Source: Lingula anatina
Taxonomy: Eukaryota; Brachiopoda; Lingulata; Lingulida; Lingulidae
Reading direction: 5' to 3'
Assembly: GCF_001039355.2 (NCBI RefSeq)
Contig: NW_019775544.1
Coordinates: 96,950-160,949, forward strand
DNA length: 64,000 bases
The notes beneath the pieces were generated by a model, which saw nothing but the letters and a program-made list of their open reading frames with translations, did no database searches and was not told where the DNA came from. The number at the start of each line of letters is the position of its first letter. The stretch's first letter is position 1. The position numbers and the translations under genes are program-made. This document shows, piece after piece, positions 24,690 to 35,076 of the stretch.

Positions 24690-26481
24690 ATGTACATCAC
24701 GGTGCGTTTCGGTGGTAAGTATTCCATTTTCAATAATTCTCCTTTGTGGTGCTCTACATACATGTAATTTTTTTCTTTGTGGTCTGCGGTTCTTTTCTTA
24801 ATAACAAAATTCATGATCAGTCAAGTCGGATTCTGCCATTTTTGCCGGTTTTTTTTCGTGCTATTGGATATAACTACCTTCCATCACTTTTATCAACCGT
24901 GTTTCCAACATAGATTTTAGTAACTGATAACATAACCTTAAATTGTGTGCATTGACTTTGCGTGATATGTTGTTCTTAATGCAAATCACGTTTTTATATT
25001 ACAGACCAGGAACAAGCACTATTCAACCCGCACTGTCGCATTATATCACTGGTGAATGAGATTAAAGCCAAGTGTCGATGCGAAGACGGTACCTCAGTCT
25101 TTTCTTTTGACAAGCAATACATTCAATCTTATCATGACATTCAACTGACTCGAGATATCACGAACAGATTTGAATTTCTTTTGAATTGCCTTATGTTATG
25201 ACTGCCGTGACGCCATTACAAGTAAAAAAAATTGATAAATAAAATTTGAAAAATAAATAAATAATTAGAATACAACATATATAATCACATTGTGCATATT
25301 TATCTCAAATAATGCCTAAAACATAACCAACACATTCATCCTTCAAGATTTTGATATTTAAAGGCGAAATGTGTCCTTTCTAGTTGACATAGACCTGTGT
25401 GATGAGTCTGGGAACGTGAAGCACCTGGGGCACCAGGCACAGTTTAAGTTTGCCAGCGACCTTCTTGTTGACAGAGAAACCTACATTTTAATAAAAGTGG
25501 AAAGTGAGTAGCTTTTTATTATCAAATTCATTTTTTGTAATTAATTTGCATATTTTTTTAAAATAAGAAAATCTGGGAAGAAAAGGGTAATGATAAGAAA
25601 GGGGGAATAAACACAGACCATTCAAACAGTAATTTAACACTGCCCAGCATCAATGTTGAATTCTTGCACACTCATTCCAAGTTGTTGAAATGAGACAGTT
25701 CAAACGTCTGCTTCTCATAACTAGTCGGGAAAACAAATCGCATTGTTTATTTAGTACCTTCGCGTATTTTTGTTTAATCAGTACATAAAATTGTGCAGGT
25801 GCAACGAAGTCTACCAGCTGGGGCAAGCAATTTGTGCATGAACAGTTTCTAAGATTATTTTACTTTTCATGCTGAGAATAAAGACACATTATAAATACCC
25901 TCTACCAGGGCCGCAATTATTATTGTGGACATTTTTGCTGAGGCACAGTACAGAGATAAGCCATCTTTTTAACCAGAGACATATCTGTTAATATCTAGTA
26001 AAAAATCAATCCGTGGCCCTGGTAGAGGGTATATTATAGACACGTTTTCAGATATTATCATATATAGAAAGCATCCCCTCAGAATCCTTTACGACTGACA
26101 ATATCAGAGTCCCATAAATTATCCCCATTGTCCTATAATACTCTAGGTAAGCATCCCCTAATCCACTTCCTTGACATTAAACAGTTTACGAAACGTGAAT
26201 GACAAAACCCTCTCATTGACATTTTAGGAAAAGATGGCGACCCCCAGTATCTTCCACTTCTGCAAGCAGACGACGAGACGCTCTCGGAAGCGTTTTTCGC
26301 ACGCCTCTCCAGCAAGGACGACGAGTTGAAGGTGTATGGGAGGCGAGGGCGTGCGGCGTCTCGAGACGTCAGGCGTGGGTCGAAGGAATACCTTAAACTT
26401 AAGCAGCTTGGTGACAAAAGCAGCGTGAAATCTAAGTCTCCTACGCAAACCAGGACCAAGTCAAGACAAAGCAGTAAATAG
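24690..26481 (+). CDS. CXorf65: CXorf65-like protein, 4 exons
   Basis: Exons 24690-24714, 25005-25088, 25384-25503 and 26228-26481 join with GT-AG borders into a 160-residue protein (human CXorf65 is 183). The start MYITVRFGDQEQALFNPHC matches the human N-terminus in spacing (a short beta strand, then G-D, then F-N/V-N..C). The motif VDIDLCDESGNVKHL corresponds to the human IDLCDEAGTMKLF block, and a hydrophobic TYILIKVE strand follows. The C-terminal third is basic and rich in Lys, Arg and Ser, and probably disordered. The N-terminal 80 residues look like a small alpha/beta (ubiquitin-like) fold, which is my inference. The function of the family is not known to me. The tiny 25-base first exon explains why no long open frame marks the start. 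A poly(A) signal AATAAA lies at 26708-26713. Confidence 0.8.
25896..26031. mobile_element. MULE-like MITE, copy in CXorf65-like intron 3
   Basis: Ends TACCCTCTACCAGGGCC and GGCCCTGGTAGAGGGTA are perfect inverted repeats of 17 bases. The 9-base flanks are cattataaa and tattataga (7 of 9 identical). The element is 136 bp and carries an internal 'agagacatatctgt' block shared with the copy at 62255-62501. Confidence 0.8.
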
Positions 26482-27120
26482 ATGAAAGTACATCGATACA
26501 AAGGACCTGGGCCTTTTACATCGACTGAAGTTGGTTATTCTATTACAACGCCATGTAAAATGCTACGCATCATTTTTCATTTTCTTTTTAGAATTTTTAA
26601 AATGCAAGATCTTATGCTTACGTATACAGAACTGACGCAAGCCAGACTTTCAGCGTTAAGTTGCCTCATTACTTGACAAAAATAACTCTTGCTCAAAACT
26701 ATTAAAAAATAAACTACGCAATTGAAAAACAGAAAAAGTATGCCTATTTTCATATATTAATAATCAAGGGAGATGCTTTTATGATTTAAGTATGAGCACC
26801 ACGTCAAATATCAACCCAAGGTTGATTGTACTCGTTGGATACACATTTCTCGTTACGTTAAAATCACATTACCATCTGCCATTTTTACACTTAAAAAGGT
26901 AGTCTTGCTCTCTAAATGCTCTGGAATTTGGCCATACAACACCCTAACCATAGAAAAACAACACAGAGACCGTTTATATTTAAAATTCATTTCCCATTTC
27001 AGAGTATCCAAATTTTTTACAAAAAGTGAGCTACAAAATGTACAATCGTTTAATTTTCCAACTCATCTAATCATAACTTGTAACATCCATTTTGAGTTGA
27101 GTGTATTCAACCTAAATAAT
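26482..27120. other. 3' spacer between convergent genes
   Basis: Holds the 3' UTR and AATAAA signal (26708-26713) of the CXorf65-like gene and, on the other strand, the 3' UTR of the CCDC14-like gene. No further gene is seen. Confidence 0.6.
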
Positions 27121-30100
27121 TCATCTATGCAGATGTTTAAGCGTATGCTGTAGTTTGGTGATATTGTCATCCAGATTGGACAAGCCCATCCTAAATGCCT
27201 CGTCATCAGCAGATGTCCAGGTGGCAGCACTTGACGTGACAGACTGCAAGTCTGAGATGGTGCTCAGGGACGTGTCCAGTGCTGTGCCTTTATATACAGA
27301 CTGCTGCTGAGGCACATTAAACTGTGCCTGTGTTCCAGACAGTCCTGGGGTCACAGAGTTCATCTCTAATTTCACTGTCTGCCCTCCCATTGGCCTATCT
27401 CCAAGTACTAACTGTAAATTATGGTTTGGGTATTTATTGAAATAATCAGTCACGCTGTATCTGGATCTCTCCTTCTCGTGCCTGGCTAAGATTTCACTGG
27501 TAATCACGGGAGGAGAGACTTGTCGGTATGGCGATCCTTCTTCATTCTCGATAATTTCTTGACTGTGCCTTGTGCTTTTTACACCACTATCTGCTGATAA
27601 GTTCATGGCTTCATCCTCTGATATTAATGTCTGGTCATGATCATTTGTGATTAAATTCTCATCTTTGTCTGGAACTTTCTGCCCAAAAACAGAATCCCCC
27701 TTTTTAATTGATTTCTGTGCCTGATAGAAGTCATTGTATTGATGTAAACTGTCAGCACTAGCATTTTGACTTCTCTGCAGTGTTCTCTCTGTTTGCCTAG
27801 AGGTTAAGTCTCTCTCTGGTCTATTATGCGATGGAGCATGCCTGTAACAAAAGTACACAGGTGTTATTGATGTGGAAGAGATATCTCAGATATTTCACGA
27901 GACAATTATCTTCATTTTTCTGAAATGGTCCCAATTTATTTTACACAGAAAAGTGTAACATCCTCCTTAAAAGAATACTACAGAAAATACCTTCCACTAA
28001 TTAGCAAGAATAACAACGATGGTCACGTGCCAAAATCAATTTCAGTCACTTTGTAATCATCCCAGCTTAGGACAACTTATTGTCACTGCCCTGAGTGAAC
28101 TTACCTGAAACCTGAAGTCTGCAAATCCTGCAATAGTGTCCCCATGCTCTGCTGCAATCCTCTGCAAAGAAAAAATTGCAAAATTAACTTTCTTTAACTA
28201 AAAATGTTAAAATAAAATAATAATAATAAAGGGAAATTAAATGTACAACAATGACTTAACAATATTATAAGTCTGAGCACTCACAATACTTCTTTATCTA
28301 CACTAAGACATTGTTAAACAAAAGTGCGATTGGTTTATCAATACTGAAAGAAAAAATTTCAGTAATAATAATAGGAATTTTTTTTGTTGGGGGGGGGGAG
28401 AGGGGGGGGGAGGTTCTCCTTCTATTTAAAACAAATGACTAGGCCTACCTCACTAAATCCTGTAGTTTATCAATCTCTTGGTCTCTTTCCTGCAATGTAA
28501 TTCCCAGAATGTGGTTCTCACTCTCCTTGGCTGCCACATCTCCCAGCAGTGTCTTGTGTTCAGTTTTCAGTTGGGCTATTTCAGCTCTCAGTCTGTTGGA
28601 GGCTTGGAGCTCATCCTTGTGACTATCTATCCCATCTGTGGCCTACGGCATGAATTAATAGGCATCTTATTTTATTGTGTATTCAGTATCATTACTGTCT
28701 AATATCATAACAGGGGGAAGTCAACTTACAATTATGCAATGATAGACATCATGTACAATAGATCTTAGTAAAAACATGCACTAAAAATGGGAAGGGGGGG
28801 GGGGCATCAACTGAAAAATTTGTACCTTGTCTCCCAAAACATCAATCATCTCCATCTTTTCTCTCCTGCATTTCTCCAGCTCATCCTTTAGCTCAGACAC
28901 CTCTGTCTGAAGTCTGATCACTGCAGCTTTTGATTCCTTTAACTGTTTTTCCAGTGAAAACTTTACTGCTTGTAGATGAACCACTGTAAGAAAATATAAC
29001 TGCGCTATGCCACATCTAACACACTCCACTTGCTCTCTGGCCCAGATGCTCCAAGAAACAAGAGGCACACTTAATGTATTAGGACACACTTAATGTATTA
29101 TGCAAAATCCTGCCATGAACTCCAATAAAAATTTTGAGTTAGCAGATTACACTATGGTTGTTTACATGAAATTTGATACTGTATTAATGCAGAGAGATCA
29201 ATGTCATAAACTGAAATGATACATTTACACACCCTCATAGTCGACAATCTCCTTCTCTGGTACTCCATGCTTGGTCCTCTGCAGTTCTCTCAGCTGTTGA
29301 TTCACAATCCTCAACTGTCTAATTAAAATAAATTAAATAAATACATAAATAAATAAATAAATAGAATAAAATGAAAAAATAATAATCAAGGCCCTCTGAT
29401 AAAGTCAAAGCATAATACATAGAAAACATGTTTAGTGTCTTTTAAAATATACTTTTTAGTACCAAAATAAATGTTTATTTTTCAATATCTTCACACACCC
29501 GTTTGATCAAAAATATATTCTGACCATTTCTGCACCTAAGAATCCAATTCAGTAATTGTATAACCTTTAGTCCTTCTAACGAAAACAAAAAGAAATAATC
29601 CTCGAATTGTCCAAATAACTAGAAGATTTGTTTAAAACTAAAAAAAAATATTATAGATTTTCTTTATCCAGTTCAGGTTTCTATCGGCACAAAACAGACT
29701 ATACCTTCTCAACTGGCAGTTTTCACTCCTTAGTGGCTGCATGGCAAGATCTACACTAACTTGGGATGGATGGGCAGAATCCACTGACAACTTCCTTACC
29801 ATTTTTGCAATTTCCTCAAGTAGCCGTCTTGCTTCAGTGTCACCTGTAATTAAAAGAAGTTCATTGTAACTTATCTGGCCATTAGTAATTTCATACTGTA
29901 TATATATTTACTAAAAGCTGAAAAGGATAACAATTATATATGTGATGTTATTGCAGAACCAATCCAGTTTAATGTGCAAATATTCGGGTAAAGGTAGCAA
30001 AGACGAGAGGCAAGTGTAATAAAAACTTACCAGACATATCTGCAACTGCCTTAGACTCTTTTAACAGATACTTTAATGTCTTCCAATCCTTACTTTCTTG

Positions 30101-33100
30101 AGGGCTTCTAGCATGCAGACCGCTAACATGTGCAACTGACCCATGGTCATTTTCTTTGTTTTCCCCAGTGATACTAGCCCCTTGAGCTGGTATTGAGACA
30201 TCATGTGTACTCCCAGGTTGGGGTATCTGAGGCAAAACACTGCCTCTGGCATGATTATGTAAATTGTCTGTTAGCCTTTCTGGTATCTCCTGAAGCCTTT
30301 GGTGTAAGTAGTTTGGTCTGCTCTCCATGCCATCTGTAGAATCTCTGTACTGCACATTTTCTCTGTCTCTTTGTGGTATCCTCTCCATGTATCTATTACC
30401 ATCTTCATGTGTCATTCTCTCCGTGTAACTTCCATTGGTTACATGTGGTGGTTTTTCCATGATCTTTTCACTCTTACTCCTAGGTCCATACTGCTCACTT
30501 GGGTTGCCTGTCTGGACTTGCTGCTGCTGTTGTAGTAGACCATTTTCATGTGTAATGTACTGTTCTCCTGATGGCACATGTACCTGTATTCTGGGTTGTC
30601 TCTGTGGTTCTTCGTCAAAATCTATAGGGTCAGGTGTGGAAGACACCAGTCTTTGGTTGAAAGGAGGTTTACCAACAGCTGCTGATTTGGTGTCCAGTCC
30701 TGGAGTAAAAAAAAAAAAAAAAAGAAAAAATAATAACATCATAATACAAAACAAACTGTCATGAACTTTCCTTTCACATAAAAATGTACTTGTCTATGAG
30801 GAATAGGTTTTCAGGGGGAGAGAAGTTATAAAACTAATTTTTAAAAAATGAAATTGAAGGAGTCAACATTAAAACACAGACAATTGAGGCTTGTGAATCA
30901 CCAGCTAGGAAAACAATGGAGGGTTACAAAAGCCAGTAAAATTTGTGCCTTTCTTAAGTTTATTTATGTCAACATATCGTATGCCTCAAAAAATAATAGA
31001 AAGGAAATGATACTAGATTAAAAACTTTCTCTATAATTATCAACTTCCACTTTGGTCATTTTTCTACAAATGACTTTCTTTAGTATCAATGCTTTCTCTG
31101 ACGGTTACTGACTTTTTTCTCACATACCATTGACAGTTTTCGCACTTTGTCCTGGATTAACATTTGTTTGCTTCGCAAATGTTTGACGTCCTATTTCAGG
31201 TTTTGTTTGTGACATGGCTACCTTTTTGCCTACATGAGATTGTTTAATCCTGTTTCTTTCAGAAGGGCCTGTAAAGAGAATAAAGTATACATCATCCTAT
31301 AACATTGTTCAATACTGTCATTGCAAATTAAGAATATGTACCATATTTGTGTCTTTTACAATTTAAACCAAAAGGGACATCTTCATGACTGTTTTTTTTA
31401 TATATATAAGAAAACAACATACTTTTATGTATTTCACTCAATATAATGATTAGAATATGAGCACAACACAGTTGTAGTCTACCCAACTGGAAGTATTTTG
31501 ATCCCAAAAGCAATGTTTTTAAACTGCTGATTAAGGCATATGACAGTTTTGGGTGTCAAGATTCCAATAAACAATCTCATTCTCACCTGAATCTTTCTCC
31601 AGCATAACTGATAGTAGTTTTGCACACCTTTGAAGATCTTTATTAGCTAGAGTGACTTGGTCCTCTGACTCTGTGGAGTAGAGTGAATAAGCATCTTCAT
31701 TCCCCATGTTTTTCTTTTCTGGCTGAACCTTCCTAAAAAGTTTCAAGTATTAGTTCAGGTATACATTTGGGATATTTTGGAGCTGGGAACTCAATACTAT
31801 AATAGAGTACTTGTGAGTTCAATCCAGGATAATCTTGAACTGCCTTCTTTCTGCTAAAAGTCAATACACAGTTATCTCAATAAGATATTAGCAGGTCTTT
31901 TAAACTGGGCTTTAAAAAGAGACACATATCTAAATACATTAATATAATCCATGACATTGTCTTAAAGACTTAATTTTTGGTTTGCAAACTTACCTCCTTT
32001 TCTCCATAGAACTTATAGAAGTTGTAGGTTTTGTCTTCTTACTTGTTTTGGAGTGGCTCTAAAACAAATATTATTCAACAAATCATATGCCAGAATACTT
32101 ATATTGGACCTTGCTTTTGACACGTCTTGTTTCTCAAAACAAGTTATAGAACTTTTTATAGTAGTTGATAGTATTGCAGAACCGTTGTTATGCTTAATTG
32201 CACTGAGTGATGATTGCCTATGTTTCTATATTTCTTTGACAGAAAACCTGTGAAGCAAACATGCACCTGTTACTGAGACTATCACAGCTGCAATGACCTG
32301 TTCTGACCATGGACCCATAAAAATACCCAATTTCAAAGAAAGTTTACTTCTTAAAGATGCATACAAAGTCAATTTTTTGTCACAAAAACCAACCAAATGC
32401 CAACATATAGTTTGAAGTAGTATAACTAAGAGAATTACCAAAAGGCATTGTTTATTTTACCTGAAAATGATGTTTGCATGGATTTTTCTGCTAGCAATCT
32501 ATGCTGTATGTCAATGGGGCAGAAAAGTAGGTCACGAAAGTAGGTTAAATTTCTGACCAAAAATTTAAAAAAGGAGCAGCCTAAGACCGCATTCACATCG
32601 AGTTGAGCCAGGCTTTACAAATCCTGGGACTAAATAAGGCGGACGTACATATAAGAAAAACCACCTAATCTTTTAATAGTCTCTCCGCCTCTCACACGCC
32701 TCCCCATGCATCGTCCCTGGGGGGGTACAGTCATTAAATCTCAGCTCCATTGGGACGACACATGGGAAGGGGTGTGAGAGGCAGGGAGACTATTAAAAGA
32801 TAAGGCGGTTTTTCTTTCATGTACGTCCGCCATATTTAGTCCCAGGATTTGTAAAGCCTGGCTCAACTCGTTGTGAATGCGGTCTAAAGCTCTTATATGG
32901 CTGATTGGCGAGTGATCTATTCAGTTTATCCCTTGGCATGTCGAAATTTATTTGAGTTGTATAAGAAACTAGTAGAAGTGGTTTCCATGTGTTACTGGGA
33001 ATCCACATTCCACCGATGCTCGGTTCGTATGTACCTTTAAATCAATTTTTTAAGTCAGCTTAGGTTAAATGCTAATATCTATAAGAATGCACTCAGACAG

Positions 33101-33156
33101 GAAGGTTTAAATACCTGTTTTCCACTTGTCACTTTTTTGGTCGGTCTGGCAAACAT
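27121..33156 (-). CDS. CCDC14: CCDC14-like coiled-coil protein, 11 coding exons
   Basis: Coding exons (5' to 3', minus strand): 33115-33156, 31994-32058, 31587-31732, 31128-31268, 30031-30699, 29705-29843, 29233-29318, 28826-28983, 28449-28642, 28105-28161, 27121-27841. Phases agree throughout and give 805 residues. The start is MFARPTKKVTSGKQ; a basic Ser/Thr/Lys-rich head follows, then a helical DLQRCAKLLSVML segment, and a long disordered region rich in Gln, Pro and Arg (exon 30031-30699). Four exons (29843 to 28449) encode heptad-rich coiled coil (LQAVKFSLEKQLKESKAA, LKDELEKCRREKME). The C-terminus ends with a conserved-looking DDEAFRMGLSNLDDNITKLQ helix. Human CCDC14 is a centriolar-satellite protein with a similar plan; the match is from remembered family features and is less certain than the gene structure. 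Exons 1-2 occur again at 35141-35620. Confidence 0.7.
32355..33036. mobile_element. 682-bp TTAA-flanked insertion (piggyBac-type MITE?)
   Basis: The element is bordered by TTAA at 32351-32354 and 33037-33040. Its ends are imperfect inverted repeats (AGATGCATACAAAG and, inverted, AGGTACATACGAAC). The corresponding position in copy 2 (35499-35502) has a single TTAA and no insert, which is the expected empty site. TTAA duplication is typical of piggyBac transposons, but the ends do not begin with the usual CCC, so the family label is tentative. It contains no transposase frame. It lies in intron 1 of the CCDC14-like gene. Confidence 0.75.
32585..32884. mobile_element. Nested 300-bp foldback MITE (PIF/Harbinger-like)
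   Basis: It has long inverted arms of about 100 bases, beginning GACCGCATTCACA and ending TGTGAATGCGGTC, with a central loop near 32700-32770. TAA precedes and follows it (32582-32584, 32885-32887). A TWA target-site duplication is characteristic of PIF/Harbinger elements. It sits inside the TTAA-flanked insertion. Confidence 0.75.
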
Positions 33157-33810
33157 AATGGTGAAGGTATCATACGAGATTTAATCCTGAAATTCAATTC
33201 AATGGGTAATAAAATGTCAAAAATCGAACATATTAGATTTCAACCCCAAGTTATAACTACTATAAATGTTAAATCTGTTCAGCTAATAAGTGTCTTGAGA
33301 AATATTTAGTCTTCGACTTACAAAGTTCTAGAGCCGGGTGAAAGCTAGTAAGTGGCAATGGTTTGAGGATACTTATTAAAACATTACACACATTATTCGT
33401 GACAAATTTTAAAACACGTATTGATATTTTAAAAAACTACCAACTCAAAAAATTAGACTTAATTAGAGTTGAATACCTACCTGTAAGGCTAAAAACTTGA
33501 CACATCTTTAGTCAGTTTCCAAATCTATCGCAAGCCTCGTTGTGACAGTACAGGCTCGCTTGCGCGCTGTAAATTTGGTCAGCATGTGTTATTAGACGTG
33601 TAGTTTTATGAGAACAAAAATACAAATGATGCCACTTTCCTCACTCAGACAGAAACAGATCAGTTAATTACAGGATTTCCTTGTGCTTTTCCCTTAAATA
33701 CGAATTTCTTAAAATTAAAGTGGCATTTTATGACAGAAGACTTAACTCATTCTACACACGCATTGTTTTACTTCCGGAATAACAAAGACAGGAGCACATC
33801 ACCCTACAAC
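33157..33810. promoter_or_regulatory. Bidirectional promoter between CCDC14-like and 5'-nucleotidase genes
   Basis: The start codons of the two genes are 654 bases apart in head-to-head orientation (33156 minus, 33811 plus), so one spacer must hold both promoters. No TATA box stands out next to either start. The block is repeated in the second copy of the duplication (35621-36314). Confidence 0.6.
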
Positions 33811-34341
33811 ATGGATGAGCAGCTCAAAATTCTGCAGTCGGTAACTGTCACTGCTTAGCATTGCATTCTTTTTTATCTTCTGCGCTTCTGCTTGTTTAAG
33901 TCTTTTTATGAGCTTTAGATGCCAAGATTTCTGTTTACACTTTTCAGCTGATACAGAAACTTAATTCTTAGTACGATCAGCTGATTGCTTCCGTTTTCGG
34001 CCTTACATGCTAGCCACACTCGGCTGTCAAGTTGATTCAGTTGATAATCCACTAAGGTGACAGTCGAGCGTGACGGTAGCGGTAGGTATATACATGCACT
34101 GCCATTAAGTACCTACCTAGTACATGTAGTAGCATGTAAGGCAAAAAGCTGAGGCAAAACAGCTGATCTTATTCTTCTAACTGGCCTGGGGTACCCAATC
34201 TTTTTATGTTTCTTCTGTACAGATGTAATTCCTCACATATGCAATGTCAGTTGCAAATAACCTGTTGCTTAATTGTGGCAAATTTGTGTGGTATAAGGTA
34301 TATACCGGTAGCATGATTAGGTAACCAAACAATTACTTTAA

Positions 34342-34576
34342 AGGCGTATTCAGATTTAAACATCTTACTACTTGGGTTGGCCCAACTCTGCGGGGATTCT
34401 CCCTAAAGTGCAACCAAGGGGATCAGCTTAATCAGCACATGATAGTTGAATACCCCATAGCTGCTTGAGAATTCTTGTTTGACAGTGAAGCTGAATCCAC
34501 TGATTGCATTTTAGCAAATTTCCCTTGCAGAGTTGGACCAACCTAGCTAGTGTGATGTGTGAATCTGAATGCAGTC
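34342..34576. mobile_element. TAA-flanked MITE with GTATTCAGATT-type ends
   Basis: Ends are AGGCGTATTCAGATT and the inverted AATCTGAATGCAGTC. Subterminal repeats are GGTTGGCCCAACTCTGC and GCAGAGTTGGACCAACC. TAA flanks both sides (34339-34341, 34577-34579). The right TAA is shared with the next element. The same pair occurs at 36847-37081 in the duplicate. Confidence 0.75.
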
Positions 34577-34579
34577 TAA

Positions 34580-34793
34580 GGATGCATTCCCATATATTTT
34601 AGATTGATCTATCCCCATGGAGAGTCTCACTAGATTACTGTCAGATAACCCGGCTTCGATGTCCGTCCCGCCTACTACAAGCTATAAGGGGGTAATTAAC
34701 TTTTGTGCCCGCTCGGCTGACAGCTATTTAGCGTGAACCCCCGGGGAGTTAGGTCAATCTAGTTGGATCAATCTAATCTCTGGGAATGGGGTC
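34580..34793. mobile_element. TWA-flanked MITE, ATTCCCA family
   Basis: The left end GGATGCATTCCCATA and right end CTGGGAATGGGGTC are inverted repeats. The flanks are TAA at 34577-34579 and 34794-34796. The interior carries the family block 'gtaattaacttttgtg'. Related copies are at 37085-37298 (the duplicate), 43957-44172 (inverted), 47586-47810 and 47861-48067. Confidence 0.8.
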
Positions 34794-35076
34794 TAAGATA
34801 CATGCTCTAAGATACATACATTCCTTCTTCAGAACACTGTTTATTTGACTTGCTTCTTCAGATTGGTGTGTTGCAAAAACCAAATATTAGAATAAGAGAT
34901 CCAGCAAGAACTGAAAAAGTTTTACAAAAGCTGATTCAAGATGGAAAACAGAAATTACAGGTATTGTACTTTTTTACAATTTTTTATGTACAGACACAGA
35001 TGTGTCTGTACATATAGCCATCATCTGCGTCTGTCGTCGCCGTCGTCGCTGTCGCCGTCGCCGTCGCCGTGCACTN

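Larger units (their letters stand above)
33811..34960 (+). pseudogene. Duplicate exons 1-2 of the NT5C3-type gene
   Basis: Exons 33811-33840 and 34862-34960 encode the same N-terminal 43 residues as 36315-36344 and 37367-37465 (MDEQLKILQS, then IGVLQKPNIRIRDPARTEKV). Reading frames and splice sites are intact. The next exon is reached only beyond the second copy, so these are either the allelic exons of the same gene or an orphan fragment. I favour an assembly duplicate. Confidence 0.85.
31930..34986. repeat. Segment duplicated at 35077-37490, copy 1 (with insertion)
   Basis: It holds exons 1-2 of the CCDC14-like gene, the shared promoter and exons 1-2 of the 5'-nucleotidase. It is about 640 bp longer than copy 2, mainly because of the 682-bp TTAA-flanked insertion. 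Point differences are scattered at a few percent. Copy 1 is continuous with the rest of the CCDC14-like gene, and on the right it runs into about 90 bases of other sequence before the n at 35076. Confidence 0.95.
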
